Positions 1 through 5,217 of a stretch of 5,217 nt of DNA are shown here, one piece after another. The DNA is from Clostridiales bacterium. GTDB taxonomy: Bacteria > Bacillota > Clostridia > Christensenellales > Aristaeellaceae. Position 1 is the first letter of the stretch; each line of letters begins with the position of its first letter. The notes beneath the pieces were generated by a model. It had not been told where the DNA came from, did not search any database, and saw only the letters and a program-made list of their open reading frames with translations. Made by a program: the position numbers and the translations under genes. The stretch is from contig SFOF01000167.1 of assembly GCA_004552515.1 (NCBI GenBank), forward strand, positions 1 through 5,217. Reading direction: 5' to 3'.

Positions 1-414
1 GACGGCCTTCAGCTCGTCCCGCGTGCGCGGTCTTTCCCGCAGCGCGTCCAGTATGACCCGCGAAAGCGCGCCCTGCCGCTCGGCTGTCAGCGCCCAGCAA
101 TCGCGCTGATTCCAGAACGTACGGCCGCTGAAATCCTCGCCGCGATACGGACAATCCGCACGCTCGTGCAGGAACAGCGGCAGATCCTCCCGCGCAAAGA
201 CGTGCATTGTGCCGCGCAGCGTCCAGTTTTTTACAAGACAGTCGGAAAAGGCCGCCTCATCCCCATCGCTCGTGCGGATCTTCAGCGCATGGACAGCGTT
301 TTTCATAAACTGCGCCTGGACGCCGCACAGCGCGCGCACGGCGGTCAGCTTATCGGTCGGCTGAAGCAAAAACTGATTTGCCATGCGGCGCCGTTTAAGC
401 GCTTCAAGCGTCAT
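1..414 (-). CDS. AlkZ/YcaQ-type winged-helix DNA glycosylase (HTH_42 family), N-terminal part; C-terminus beyond the window edge
   Basis: I translated this open frame by hand: 138 codons from ATG at 414 to the window edge with no stop. The family (HTH_42, formerly DUF1006) includes Streptomyces AlkZ, which unhooks azinomycin crosslinks, and E. coli YcaQ, which excises alkylated and crosslinked bases. Visible family marks are an N-terminal helix with RRRMANQFL (residues 8-16), GVQAQ at 31-35, LRGTMHVF at 66-73, and a probable winged-helix start near 115-137. Known members use a catalytic QxQ (AlkZ-like) or QxD (YcaQ-like) motif; Q33-A-Q35 fits the QxQ class. Full members are usually about 350-400 residues, so roughly the first third is present. 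ATG 414 lies 3 bases after the stop of the upstream hydrolase gene, with GGAAG (424-428) about 9 bases ahead; ATG 384 (Met11) lacks a ribosome site. Substrate is unknown. Another HTH_42 function is possible, but the family call is fairly firm. Confidence 0.8.
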   Translation of the reverse strand, partial: MTLEALKRRRMANQFLLQPTDKLTAVRALCGVQAQFMKNAVHALKIRTSDGDEAAFSDCLVKNWTLRGTMHVFAREDLPLFLHERADCPYRGEDFSGRTFWNQRDCWALTAERQGALSRVILDALRERPRTRDELKAV

Positions 415-417
415 GTC

Positions 418-1428
418 CTATCGCTTCCAGCCGGTCAGCGCGTCGAACGCCGGCCAGCCGAGCGCGGCATAGAAGCGGTGTCCCTCCGGCCCGACGATAT
501 GGCGGCACATATCCGGCGCGCCCGAGGCCGCATAGAGCTTTTCGGTCGTTTCATATTCGCGGTTGGCCGAATCGATCGGGAAAATCGTATCATTCAGGCC
601 GTTGACGATCACCAGCGGACGCGGCGCGATCAGGCCGGTCAGATCGCCCATGTCGAACGACCGCATCACGCCCGGCACATAGTTGCAGGAGCAGTGATAC
701 TGCACGCCGATCGACTCCTTATAGCCGCAGAACGCACAGGACGGCATGGCCGCGGCGATGCGCTCGTCCATGGCCGCCGCATAGATGGTCGCCGTGCCGC
801 CGCCGGAATTGCCCATCACGGCCAGCCGCTTCACATCCGTCTGCGGGAAGTGCTTCTCGAGCAGGTCGATCGTGCGGGAAATGTCCCACACGCGCTCGCC
901 CAGTATCGTGCGGCCCAGCAGCAGCGCCGCCATGGCCGGCTGATAGCAGGCGGGGCCTTTTTCCGTGCCGCCGCATTCGCCGAAGCCGCGCTGCTCGAGC
1001 GCCAGCGCCGCATAGCCCTTCGCGATCACCTGACGCGCAAAATCGCGGTCGCCGCCGCTGATCGTCTCCTCGTCGCCCGGGAATTTCGGCACGCCCAGCG
1101 AGATGTGCATGCCGGTCGCGTGACCCTGAAGGCAGATCACCACCGGCACGGCGCCCTGAGCGCCCTTCGGAACGCGCAGATGCGCGCGTGCCTGATAGTG
1201 CGCCTCCGTGTTGAACAGCAGGCGGTATTCGGTGTACTCCGCTTCGTCCTTCGTCCATTCGATTTGCAGGTTGTCCTCGCACTTTTCAAACGTATCCATG
1301 CCCAGCAGCGCGCCCAGCTTTTCGCGCGCCGCCTTCTGCCAGGCCGCAAAGTCCTCACCCGGACGATAGGCGCTCTCGCGCTTCACATGATCCATCATAT
1401 AAATATGCTGCGTCTGGGGATTATTCAT
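418..1428 (-). CDS. alpha/beta hydrolase (dienelactone hydrolase / acetylxylan-esterase-like), probable cytoplasmic esterase
   Basis: The 336-residue product has a complete serine-hydrolase triad: nucleophile elbow MGNSGGG with Ser208, acid Asp280 in GLNDTIFPID, and His317 in GPEGHRFY. LQGHATG (100-106) is the likely oxyanion-hole loop and APRPLVIVNG (268-277) is the usual strand before the acid. No signal peptide or membrane segment is visible, so it should act in the cytoplasm, hydrolysing a small ester or similar bond; the substrate cannot be read from sequence. A cluster of cysteines (C231, C234, C246, C248) follows the nucleophile strand. The frame is open upstream to 1578, but that extension overlaps the capA-like gene. 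ATG 1428 is preferred because AGGAGG (1439-1444) sits 10 bases before it; ATG 1437 leaves only one base of spacing. It starts 5 bases after the capA-like stop and ends 3 bases before the DNA glycosylase gene, so the three are probably co-transcribed and translationally coupled. Confidence 0.85.
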   Translation of the reverse strand: MNNPQTQHIYMMDHVKRESAYRPGEDFAAWQKAAREKLGALLGMDTFEKCEDNLQIEWTKDEAEYTEYRLLFNTEAHYQARAHLRVPKGAQGAVPVVICLQGHATGMHISLGVPKFPGDEETISGGDRDFARQVIAKGYAALALEQRGFGECGGTEKGPACYQPAMAALLLGRTILGERVWDISRTIDLLEKHFPQTDVKRLAVMGNSGGGTATIYAAAMDERIAAAMPSCAFCGYKESIGVQYHCSCNYVPGVMRSFDMGDLTGLIAPRPLVIVNGLNDTIFPIDSANREYETTEKLYAASGAPDMCRHIVGPEGHRFYAALGWPAFDALTGWKR

Positions 1429-1433
1429 CGCTC

Positions 1434-2528
1434 TCATTCCTCCTGTGCGCCGTCCGTCTGTGTATTGTGCCATGTTCTGAACAGCTCGCGCAGCATATCC
1501 AGATGCGCCTCGCAGTCCAGATAATGCGCCATGCGCTCGCGGTGCGTCTCGTCGCCATCCAGCGCCTGACGCACGCAATCGAGATACCCCGCGCCGTTTT
1601 CGCGCACAAAGCGCCGCCAGCCATCGAGCCAGCGTCCGTCCTTCAATGCCTCGCTGCGCGCCTTAAACCCCTCCAGGATCGCGCGCGCTTCCTCCGCGCC
1701 GGCCAGATCAATGCCCCTTTCCCCGGCGACGACCGGAATGGCGCGCACGCGCAGACCCTCGTCAAAATCCAGCGAGATCATCAGCCCGCGCGACCAGAAC
1801 GGCTGCTCGTCAAAGCCGACAAAGTGGAAATTGCCCTGCCCGTAGACGATTGTGCCGCCCGCGTGCTCCTCCGCGCAGCCGATGATGTGGCTGTGCTGGC
1901 AGAGCACGACGTCCGCGCCCAGCTCGGTCATCGCCCGGCACAGCTCGCGCAGCCGCGGCGAAGGGTATTCGCAATATTCCTTGCCGCCGTGATAGAGCAC
2001 GACGAGATAATCAGCGGTCTTTTTGACGCGCGCAATCTCGGTCATCGCGTCGAAGGGATCAAACGGCGCGGCGCCCGCCTGATCATCGAGCGCATAGGTG
2101 TACTCATGCTCATTGAAGGCCAGCACGGCGATTTTCTGGCCGTCCCGCTCGATATAGTGCGGCCTTTTCGCTTCCCTTGCGTTTTCGCCGCAGCCGAACC
2201 ATTGAAGCCCCGCCGCGTCCAGCAGTCCTTCGGTATCGTGAAGCCCGCCCACGCCGAAATCGAGGATGTGGTTGTTGGCGATGGCGCAGTCGGTCACGCC
2301 CGCCGCCCGAAGCGTCGCGGCCGTCTGAACGGGGCCTTTCAGATTGGGGCCGAACTTGCGGATTCTATGCTCAGAAGCAGTCAGCGCACACTCCAGATTG
2401 ACGATCACGCGGTCGTGCGCGGCAAATTCTTCCTTTACGCGGCCGAACAGCGCGTCCGTATCGCCCGCTTCAAAGAGCGGCGCGCTGTATTCCGTCGGCA
2501 CGGTGTCGCCGCAGATCAGCAGTTTCAT
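1434..2528 (-). CDS. CapA/PgsA-family protein (PGA_cap, calcineurin-like metallophosphatase fold), no signal peptide
   Basis: The 364-residue product carries the CapA-type metallophosphatase motifs in order: GDT (7-9) on the first strand, NLE (44-46), NNHILDFG (85-92), YHGGKEY (179-185), QHSH (211-214) and YGQGNFHF (229-236). These correspond to the family's metal-binding Asp, Asn and His positions. Family members are annotated as poly-gamma-glutamate capsule proteins, but those are membrane anchored with an outside domain. Here the fold begins at residue 3 and no hydrophobic leader exists, so a cytoplasmic phosphatase-like role is more likely and capsule synthesis is doubtful; no capB, capC or capD partner is nearby. 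The C-terminal 90 residues after the core are charged and helical-looking. The start at 2528 is set by GGAGG (2537-2541), 8 bases ahead; the open frame to 2579 runs through a terminator hairpin and is rejected. It is the first gene of a tight three-gene group. Confidence 0.85.
   Translation of the reverse strand: MKLLICGDTVPTEYSAPLFEAGDTDALFGRVKEEFAAHDRVIVNLECALTASEHRIRKFGPNLKGPVQTAATLRAAGVTDCAIANNHILDFGVGGLHDTEGLLDAAGLQWFGCGENAREAKRPHYIERDGQKIAVLAFNEHEYTYALDDQAGAAPFDPFDAMTEIARVKKTADYLVVLYHGGKEYCEYPSPRLRELCRAMTELGADVVLCQHSHIIGCAEEHAGGTIVYGQGNFHFVGFDEQPFWSRGLMISLDFDEGLRVRAIPVVAGERGIDLAGAEEARAILEGFKARSEALKDGRWLDGWRRFVRENGAGYLDCVRQALDGDETHRERMAHYLDCEAHLDMLRELFRTWHNTQTDGAQEE
1439..1444 (-). promoter_or_regulatory. 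ribosome binding site of the alpha/beta hydrolase gene (AGGAGG)
   Basis: A perfect AGGAGG lies in the last codons of the capA-like gene. It decides between two hydrolase starts: it is one base from ATG 1437 (too close) and ten bases from ATG 1428 (workable). Its position inside the upstream gene suggests that ribosomes finishing that gene help initiation of the next. Confidence 0.75.
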
Positions 2529-2536
2529 GGCTTTTT

Positions 2537-2541
2537 CCTCC
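2537..2541 (-). promoter_or_regulatory. ribosome binding site of the capA-like gene (GGAGG)
   Basis: GGAGG sits 8 bases before ATG 2528, fixing that start rather than the in-frame ATG at 2579. It lies within the short 22-base interval between the end of the terminator U tract and the start codon, leaving no room for a promoter there. Confidence 0.8.
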
Positions 2542-2550
2542 GCGATATTG

Positions 2551-2586
2551 AAAAATAAGCCATACACATCGCTGCGCATGGCTTAT
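2551..2586 (-). terminator. intrinsic (Rho-independent) terminator after the isomerase gene
   Basis: On the minus strand, bases 2586-2573 pair with 2568-2555 to give an unbroken 14-bp stem closed by a GCGA tetraloop (2572-2569), a GNRA type. The outer nine pairs are Watson-Crick (ATAAGCCAT against ATGGCTTAT); two inner pairs are G-U. A U tract (2551-2555, UUUUU) follows directly. The two wobble pairs would be A-C mismatches in a plus-strand RNA, and no T tract follows on that side, so the structure is specific to minus-strand transcription. It begins 11 bases after the isomerase stop codon. The outer stem is AU-rich, so termination may be incomplete, which the downstream gene layout seems to require. 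Confidence 0.8.
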
Positions 2587-2597
2587 GGATGAACGAA

Positions 2598-3320
2598 TTA
2601 CTTCTCGAGGGACTTGAGGTACTCGATGCAGATCTTGGCCTCGGCCATGCCGCTGGGATTGCAGGTTTCGCTCTCAACGACCATCGGGATACCCATTTCG
2701 ATCGCCTTGGCATACACGTCGGCCACGGGCGCGGTGCCCATACCCAGAGGCGTGCCGTGGCCGTCCGCGTCGCCGTCCTTGATGTGGATGACGCGGATGC
2801 GATCCTTCAGGCGCTCGAGCAGCTCCACCGGGTGCTTCATGCCGACATACGCCCAGTAGGTGTCGATCTCAAGGTTCAGGTTGGTGCGGTACACCAGCTG
2901 ATCGTGGATCATGGAGCCGTCCTCATTGGGGCGGAACTCATGGGCATGGTTGTGATAGCCCATGTTGATGCCCTCGGCGGCCAGCTTGGGCTGGAACTCG
3001 TTGGCCATCTTGATAAAGGCGTCCAGCTTTTCCTGGTTGCCCAGATCCGCGCCGGGGATGATGATGTTCTTGTTGCCGATGGCCTTGTGGAAGGCCACAG
3101 TCTCCTCAAAATGCTCGGCGACCTCCTGCCAGCCGGTGTGCGTGCCGGAAACCTTCAGGCCATACTTGTCCAGCATCCCCTTGACTTCCTCGGCGGTGTG
3201 GCCGAAGAAACCGGCGAACTCGACAAACTTGTAGCCCAGCTCGGCCACCTGGCGCAGCGCCTCGTCCAGGCTCTCCTTGGTCAGATCGCGAACGCTGTAC
3301 ATCTGAATTCCGTATTCCAT
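2598..3320 (-). CDS. sugar phosphate isomerase/epimerase-like TIM-barrel protein (xylose isomerase-like, AP endonuclease 2 fold)
   Basis: The 240-residue product is a complete member of the xylose-isomerase-like TIM-barrel family, which includes D-tagatose 3-epimerase, hydroxypyruvate isomerase and inosose dehydratase. Visible marks are the opening strand GIQMYSVR (4-11), VEFAGFFG (33-40), SGTHTGW (58-64), GYHNHAHEF (121-129), LEIDTYWA (150-157), VIHIKDGD (177-184), GMGTAPV (193-199) and VVESE (214-218). By comparison with the family, E128, D153, H179 and E216 are likely divalent-metal ligands; this assignment is inferred. No signal peptide is seen, so it is cytoplasmic. It is somewhat shorter than the common 270-290 residues, and the sugar substrate cannot be named. 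The start is supported by AAGGGAG (3330-3336) 9 bases before ATG 3320. All 17 lysine codons are AAG, unlike the mixed use in the capA-like gene, which suggests high expression. It has its own strong promoter and a terminator, so it is mainly monocistronic. Confidence 0.88.
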   Translation of the reverse strand: MEYGIQMYSVRDLTKESLDEALRQVAELGYKFVEFAGFFGHTAEEVKGMLDKYGLKVSGTHTGWQEVAEHFEETVAFHKAIGNKNIIIPGADLGNQEKLDAFIKMANEFQPKLAAEGINMGYHNHAHEFRPNEDGSMIHDQLVYRTNLNLEIDTYWAYVGMKHPVELLERLKDRIRVIHIKDGDADGHGTPLGMGTAPVADVYAKAIEMGIPMVVESETCNPSGMAEAKICIEYLKSLEK

Positions 3321-3360
3321 AAATATATTCTCCCTTCAAACGTCGGTCTTTACCAGTGAC

Positions 3361-3389
3361 ATATTATAACAATTTTGTCCGTTTGTCAA
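3361..3389 (-). promoter_or_regulatory. sigma-A-type promoter of the isomerase gene
   Basis: On the minus strand a perfect -35 TTGACA (3389-3384) and a perfect extended -10 TGTTATAAT (TATAAT at 3368-3363) are 15 bases apart. Reading the -10 as the overlapping TAATAT (3366-3361) gives the standard 17-base spacer. Transcription should begin near 3355, leaving a leader of about 35 bases before ATG 3320. The region is sharply AT-rich compared with the surrounding genes. The short spacer may mean that the promoter needs help or tuning, but the extended -10 makes it likely to be strong. Confidence 0.85.
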
Positions 3390-3399
3390 TCGGTTTGTC
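3374..3399. repeat. three direct copies of TTTGTC at the isomerase promoter
   Basis: TTTGTC (GACAAA on the minus strand) occurs at 3374-3379, 3382-3387 and 3394-3399, with offsets of 8 and 12 bases. The last two share a longer match (sGTTTGTCA, where s is C or G). They cover the promoter spacer, the -35 box and the kinase stop codon. They may be contacts for a regulator or chance in an AT-rich stretch. Confidence 0.35.
3379..3393. promoter_or_regulatory. operator-like 15-bp dyad centred on the -35 box
   Basis: The sequence CCGTTTGTCAATCGG is an imperfect palindrome: six of seven positions on each side of the central base 3386 are complementary (CCG-n-TTG-n-CAA-n-CGG). The inner half covers the TTGACA -35 hexamer exactly, so a dimeric regulator bound here would block RNA polymerase. 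No matching regulator gene is in the window, and part of the symmetry follows from TTGACA(A) itself, so this is a candidate only. Confidence 0.4.
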
Positions 3400-5182
3400 A
3401 CTCATTCGGCGCATTTTTTACCGCCGGAACCGATACGGCCAGCGGCAGCGTGAAGCTGAACGTGCTGCCCCTGCCCTTTTCGCTGGTCACGGTGATGTTT
3501 TCGCCCATCTGCTGGAGAATCTCCCGCGCGATGGACAGCCCCAGCCCCGATCCGGAGCCGGTGTGCGATTTATCCGCCTTATAGAAGCGATCGAACACAT
3601 ACGGCAGATCCTCTTCCGCAATGCCCACGCCGGTATCAGACACGCGCAGCACGGCCTTGCCGCCCTCCTTCTCGACGGACAGCGTGATGCGGCCGCCCTC
3701 GGGCGTATACTTCATGGCGTTGTCCAGCAGGATAACGAGGATCTGCTCCACGCGGTCTGCGTTGGCCATGACGCACGGCCACTGATCGGGCGGCGGGGTG
3801 AGCGTAAAGGTCTGCGCCTTGTCCGCCGCGGTGGAGGTGTACTTCTCGGCCAGATCCTCGACGATGATCGACATATCGACCTTCCCGCACTCCAGCGACA
3901 GCCTTCCGCTCTGAAGGCGGCTCAGCTCCATCAAATCGTCGATCAGCCGCGACAGGCGCAGCGTCTCGCGCAAGATGATGTTGTAATAGCGCACACGGGC
4001 CTCCTCGCTGCGCACCATGCCGTCACGCAGCGGCTCGATCAGGCCGCGCAGCGCGGTCAGCGGCGTGCGCAGCTCGTGCGAGACGTTGGCCACGAAGTCG
4101 CGGCGCGTCCGTTCCAGGCGCTCGCTCTCGGTGATGTCCGAGAACAGGCCCACCGCGCCGACCGTACAGCCCTTCTCGTTGGAAACGGGACTGATCGTCG
4201 CGCGGATGACGCGCCCGCCGAGCGTTATGTCCTTCACGCTGGTCTGCTTGCGCGCCACGGCGGTATCAAAGGCCGCCCAGATCGTCTCGTCGCCGATGAG
4301 CGCCATGCGCCGCCCCGCGTTCGGATCGCCCTGCGGAAACAGCTCGAGAAGCGCCGGATTGGTATAGGTCACATCGCCCTCGGAATTGATCGACACAAAG
4401 CCCTCGCGCAGGCTGTCCACCGACTGCTTGAGCCGGTTGCGCTCTATCGTCAGCTCGGAAATCGTGTGCGACAGCTCGCGGGAAAGATAGTTGAGCGAGG
4501 CGGCCATCTGGCCGATTTCACCGCTCTGATCGGCGTCCGCGCGGATGCTGAAATCGCCGCCCGCCATGGCCAGCGCCACATCGCGCATCTGCTTGAGCGG
4601 CTTGATGATCTGACCGATGACCAGATAGACCAAAAGCACCGTCAGCGGCATGATGATGAGGATCGAGATCAGAAGCGCGCTGTTAAGCCCGCGCACGGCA
4701 GCCATCGTCTCGTAAAGCGGCACGAATATGAGCAGCGCGCCGCAGATTGCGCCCTCGCGCGTCACAGGCACGCCCACGCCCACGATCTGGATGTTCGCCA
4801 CGGTCTGCGTGCTGTAGGCCGAAACCTCCTCGCCCTTCAGCACGCGCGCGACGATATTGTCCATGGAGGAAAATATCTCCGCGTCGATATCGTCGTTGCC
4901 GATCATCATCTGCCCGTCCGCGTCGGTGATGACGAAATAGCCGCCCAGCAGTTCCTCATGGCTCCGCATGAAGCTCAGCATCGCGCCGGCCTTTTTGGAA
5001 TCGCCCTCCTGCGCGAGCAGCTGGCTGAGCACGCGCGCCTTGGGCAGCAGCTCGGCCGATTTGATGCCGGCAAACAGCGTGTGCGAAATGACGTTATACA
5101 CCGCGCCGGTACACAGCGCGGCCAGCACCAGCGCCACGATGACCACCAGAAACACCTTCTGGAGCAGCACGCTTCTCTTCAT
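3398..5182 (-). CDS. membrane sensor histidine kinase (PhoR/WalK-like: TM, extracytoplasmic sensor, TM, HAMP, PAS, HisKA, HATPase_c)
   Basis: This 594-residue protein is a complete two-component sensor kinase. Membrane segments lie at about 10-33 and 168-190, enclosing an outside domain of about 135 residues with a Cache/PAS-like pattern (GYFVITDADG at 81-90, VGVPVTREGAICGALLIF around 136-153). HAMP follows (about 190-242, with P195), then a PAS domain (about 250-350). The HisKA motif VSHELRTPL places the phosphorylated histidine at H369, and E370-x-x-T373 matches the motif linked to phosphatase activity. ATPase boxes are intact: N box LLDNAMKYTPEGG (485-497), G1 DTGVGI (516-521), F box FDRFYKAD (530-537), G2 GSGSGLGLSIA (542-552). 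ATG 5182 follows the response-regulator stop by two bases, with GAGGG (5189-5193) six bases ahead. Domain order resembles PhoR, ResE and WalK, but the stimulus cannot be told; no WalK accessory genes or pst/phoU genes are visible downstream. No terminator is seen after its stop. Confidence 0.93.
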   Translation of the reverse strand: MKRSVLLQKVFLVVIVALVLAALCTGAVYNVISHTLFAGIKSAELLPKARVLSQLLAQEGDSKKAGAMLSFMRSHEELLGGYFVITDADGQMMIGNDDIDAEIFSSMDNIVARVLKGEEVSAYSTQTVANIQIVGVGVPVTREGAICGALLIFVPLYETMAAVRGLNSALLISILIIMPLTVLLVYLVIGQIIKPLKQMRDVALAMAGGDFSIRADADQSGEIGQMAASLNYLSRELSHTISELTIERNRLKQSVDSLREGFVSINSEGDVTYTNPALLELFPQGDPNAGRRMALIGDETIWAAFDTAVARKQTSVKDITLGGRVIRATISPVSNEKGCTVGAVGLFSDITESERLERTRRDFVANVSHELRTPLTALRGLIEPLRDGMVRSEEARVRYYNIILRETLRLSRLIDDLMELSRLQSGRLSLECGKVDMSIIVEDLAEKYTSTAADKAQTFTLTPPPDQWPCVMANADRVEQILVILLDNAMKYTPEGGRITLSVEKEGGKAVLRVSDTGVGIAEEDLPYVFDRFYKADKSHTGSGSGLGLSIAREILQQMGENITVTSEKGRGSTFSFTLPLAVSVPAVKNAPNE

Positions 5183-5184
5183 TT

Positions 5185-5217
5185 TCAGCCCTCGACCTCA
5201 AACTTATAGCCCACGCC
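5185..5217 (-). CDS. OmpR/PhoB-family response regulator, last ten residues (rest beyond the window edge)
   Basis: Ten codons read GVGYKFEVEG followed by TGA at 5187-5185. GVGYKFE is the characteristic end of the OmpR/PhoB winged-helix DNA-binding domain, forming the last beta hairpin of the wing. The stop is two bases before the sensor kinase start, the usual regulator-kinase operon arrangement, so this is very probably the cognate partner phosphorylated by that kinase. Nothing about its targets can be seen because the rest of the gene lies outside the window. Confidence 0.85.
   Translation of the reverse strand, partial: GVGYKFEVEG

Noticed and set aside
1429..1578. Upstream extension of the hydrolase gene to ATG 1578 or ATG 1437
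   Set aside because: The long version would overlap the capA-like gene by more than 140 bases. ATG 1437 would give a neat ATGA overlap, but AGGAGG is then only one base away, so ATG 1428 fits better.
166..2558. Plus-strand open frames of 452 and 363 codons (166-1524 and 1467-2558)
   Set aside because: Both are antisense to the hydrolase and capA-like genes, overlap each other, show the same Arg/His/Ala-rich shadow composition and carry no recognisable motif.
2529..2579. Upstream extension of the capA-like gene to ATG 2579
   Set aside because: The extra 17 codons run through the terminator hairpin, have no ribosome site, and place residues before the GDT strand that family members lack unless they carry a signal peptide; this segment is not a signal peptide.
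3341..3356. Small hairpin GGTCTTTACC in the isomerase leader as a riboswitch or attenuator
   Set aside because: Only four base pairs, and the leader is about 35 bases, too short for a known riboswitch.
2589..3359. Plus-strand open frame of 256 codons opposite the isomerase
   Set aside because: Low-complexity Val/Leu/His/Asp-rich translation with no motif. The minus-strand frame is a clear TIM-barrel enzyme with its own promoter, ribosome site and terminator.
3379..3400. Catabolite-responsive element (cre) at the isomerase promoter
   Set aside because: TGACAAACGG resembles cre loosely, but the AA and CG positions are out of register by one base, so it does not match the consensus.
3356..5209. 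Long plus-strand open frame (617 codons) opposite the sensor kinase
   Set aside because: Its product is rich in Arg, His, Ala and Gln with no domain pattern, it has no ribosome site, and it lies antisense to an unmistakable kinase. Such antisense frames are expected in GC-rich coding DNA.

Overview
The window comes from a bacterial chromosome, and every gene in it lies on the minus strand. Base composition is clearly GC-rich (roughly 60% by eye). Strong AGGAGG-type ribosome binding sites, a sigma-A-like promoter, a PhoR/WalK-type sensor kinase and a signal-peptide-less CapA-type protein together suggest a high-GC Firmicute, probably a gut-type Clostridia. That lineage call is an inference; no rRNA or marker gene is present.

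Reading in the direction of transcription (high to low coordinates), the window opens with the last ten codons of an OmpR-family response regulator (5185-5217). Two bases later comes its partner, a complete 594-residue sensor histidine kinase (3398-5182) with two membrane segments, an extracytoplasmic domain, HAMP, PAS, HisKA and HATPase modules. No intrinsic terminator is visible after the kinase. Instead a near-ideal promoter (perfect -35, perfect extended -10) begins about 8 bases past its stop codon, with an operator-like 15-bp dyad centred on the -35 box. It drives a 240-residue sugar-phosphate isomerase/epimerase-type TIM-barrel protein (2598-3320), whose uniform codon choice (all 17 lysines AAG) suits high expression.

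The isomerase is followed at once by a 14-bp GNRA-capped hairpin with a U tract (2551-2586), read as an intrinsic terminator. Only 22 bases separate it from the start codon of the next gene, so there is no room for a promoter downstream of it. Three tightly packed genes follow: a CapA-like metallophosphatase-fold protein without a signal peptide (1434-2528), an alpha/beta hydrolase with an intact Ser-Asp-His triad (418-1428), and the N-terminal 138 residues of an AlkZ/YcaQ-type winged-helix DNA glycosylase (1-414), which runs off the left edge. These three probably form one operon fed by read-through of the terminator or by a promoter inside the isomerase gene.

I see no mobile elements, CRISPR, tRNA or rRNA, and no gene-free stretch over 300 bases. 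The most interesting structure is regulatory: the terminator between isomerase and capA-like gene, its possible alternative pairing with the capA-like start codon, and the dyad over the isomerase -35 box. I do not see a new multi-gene system that I could defend.
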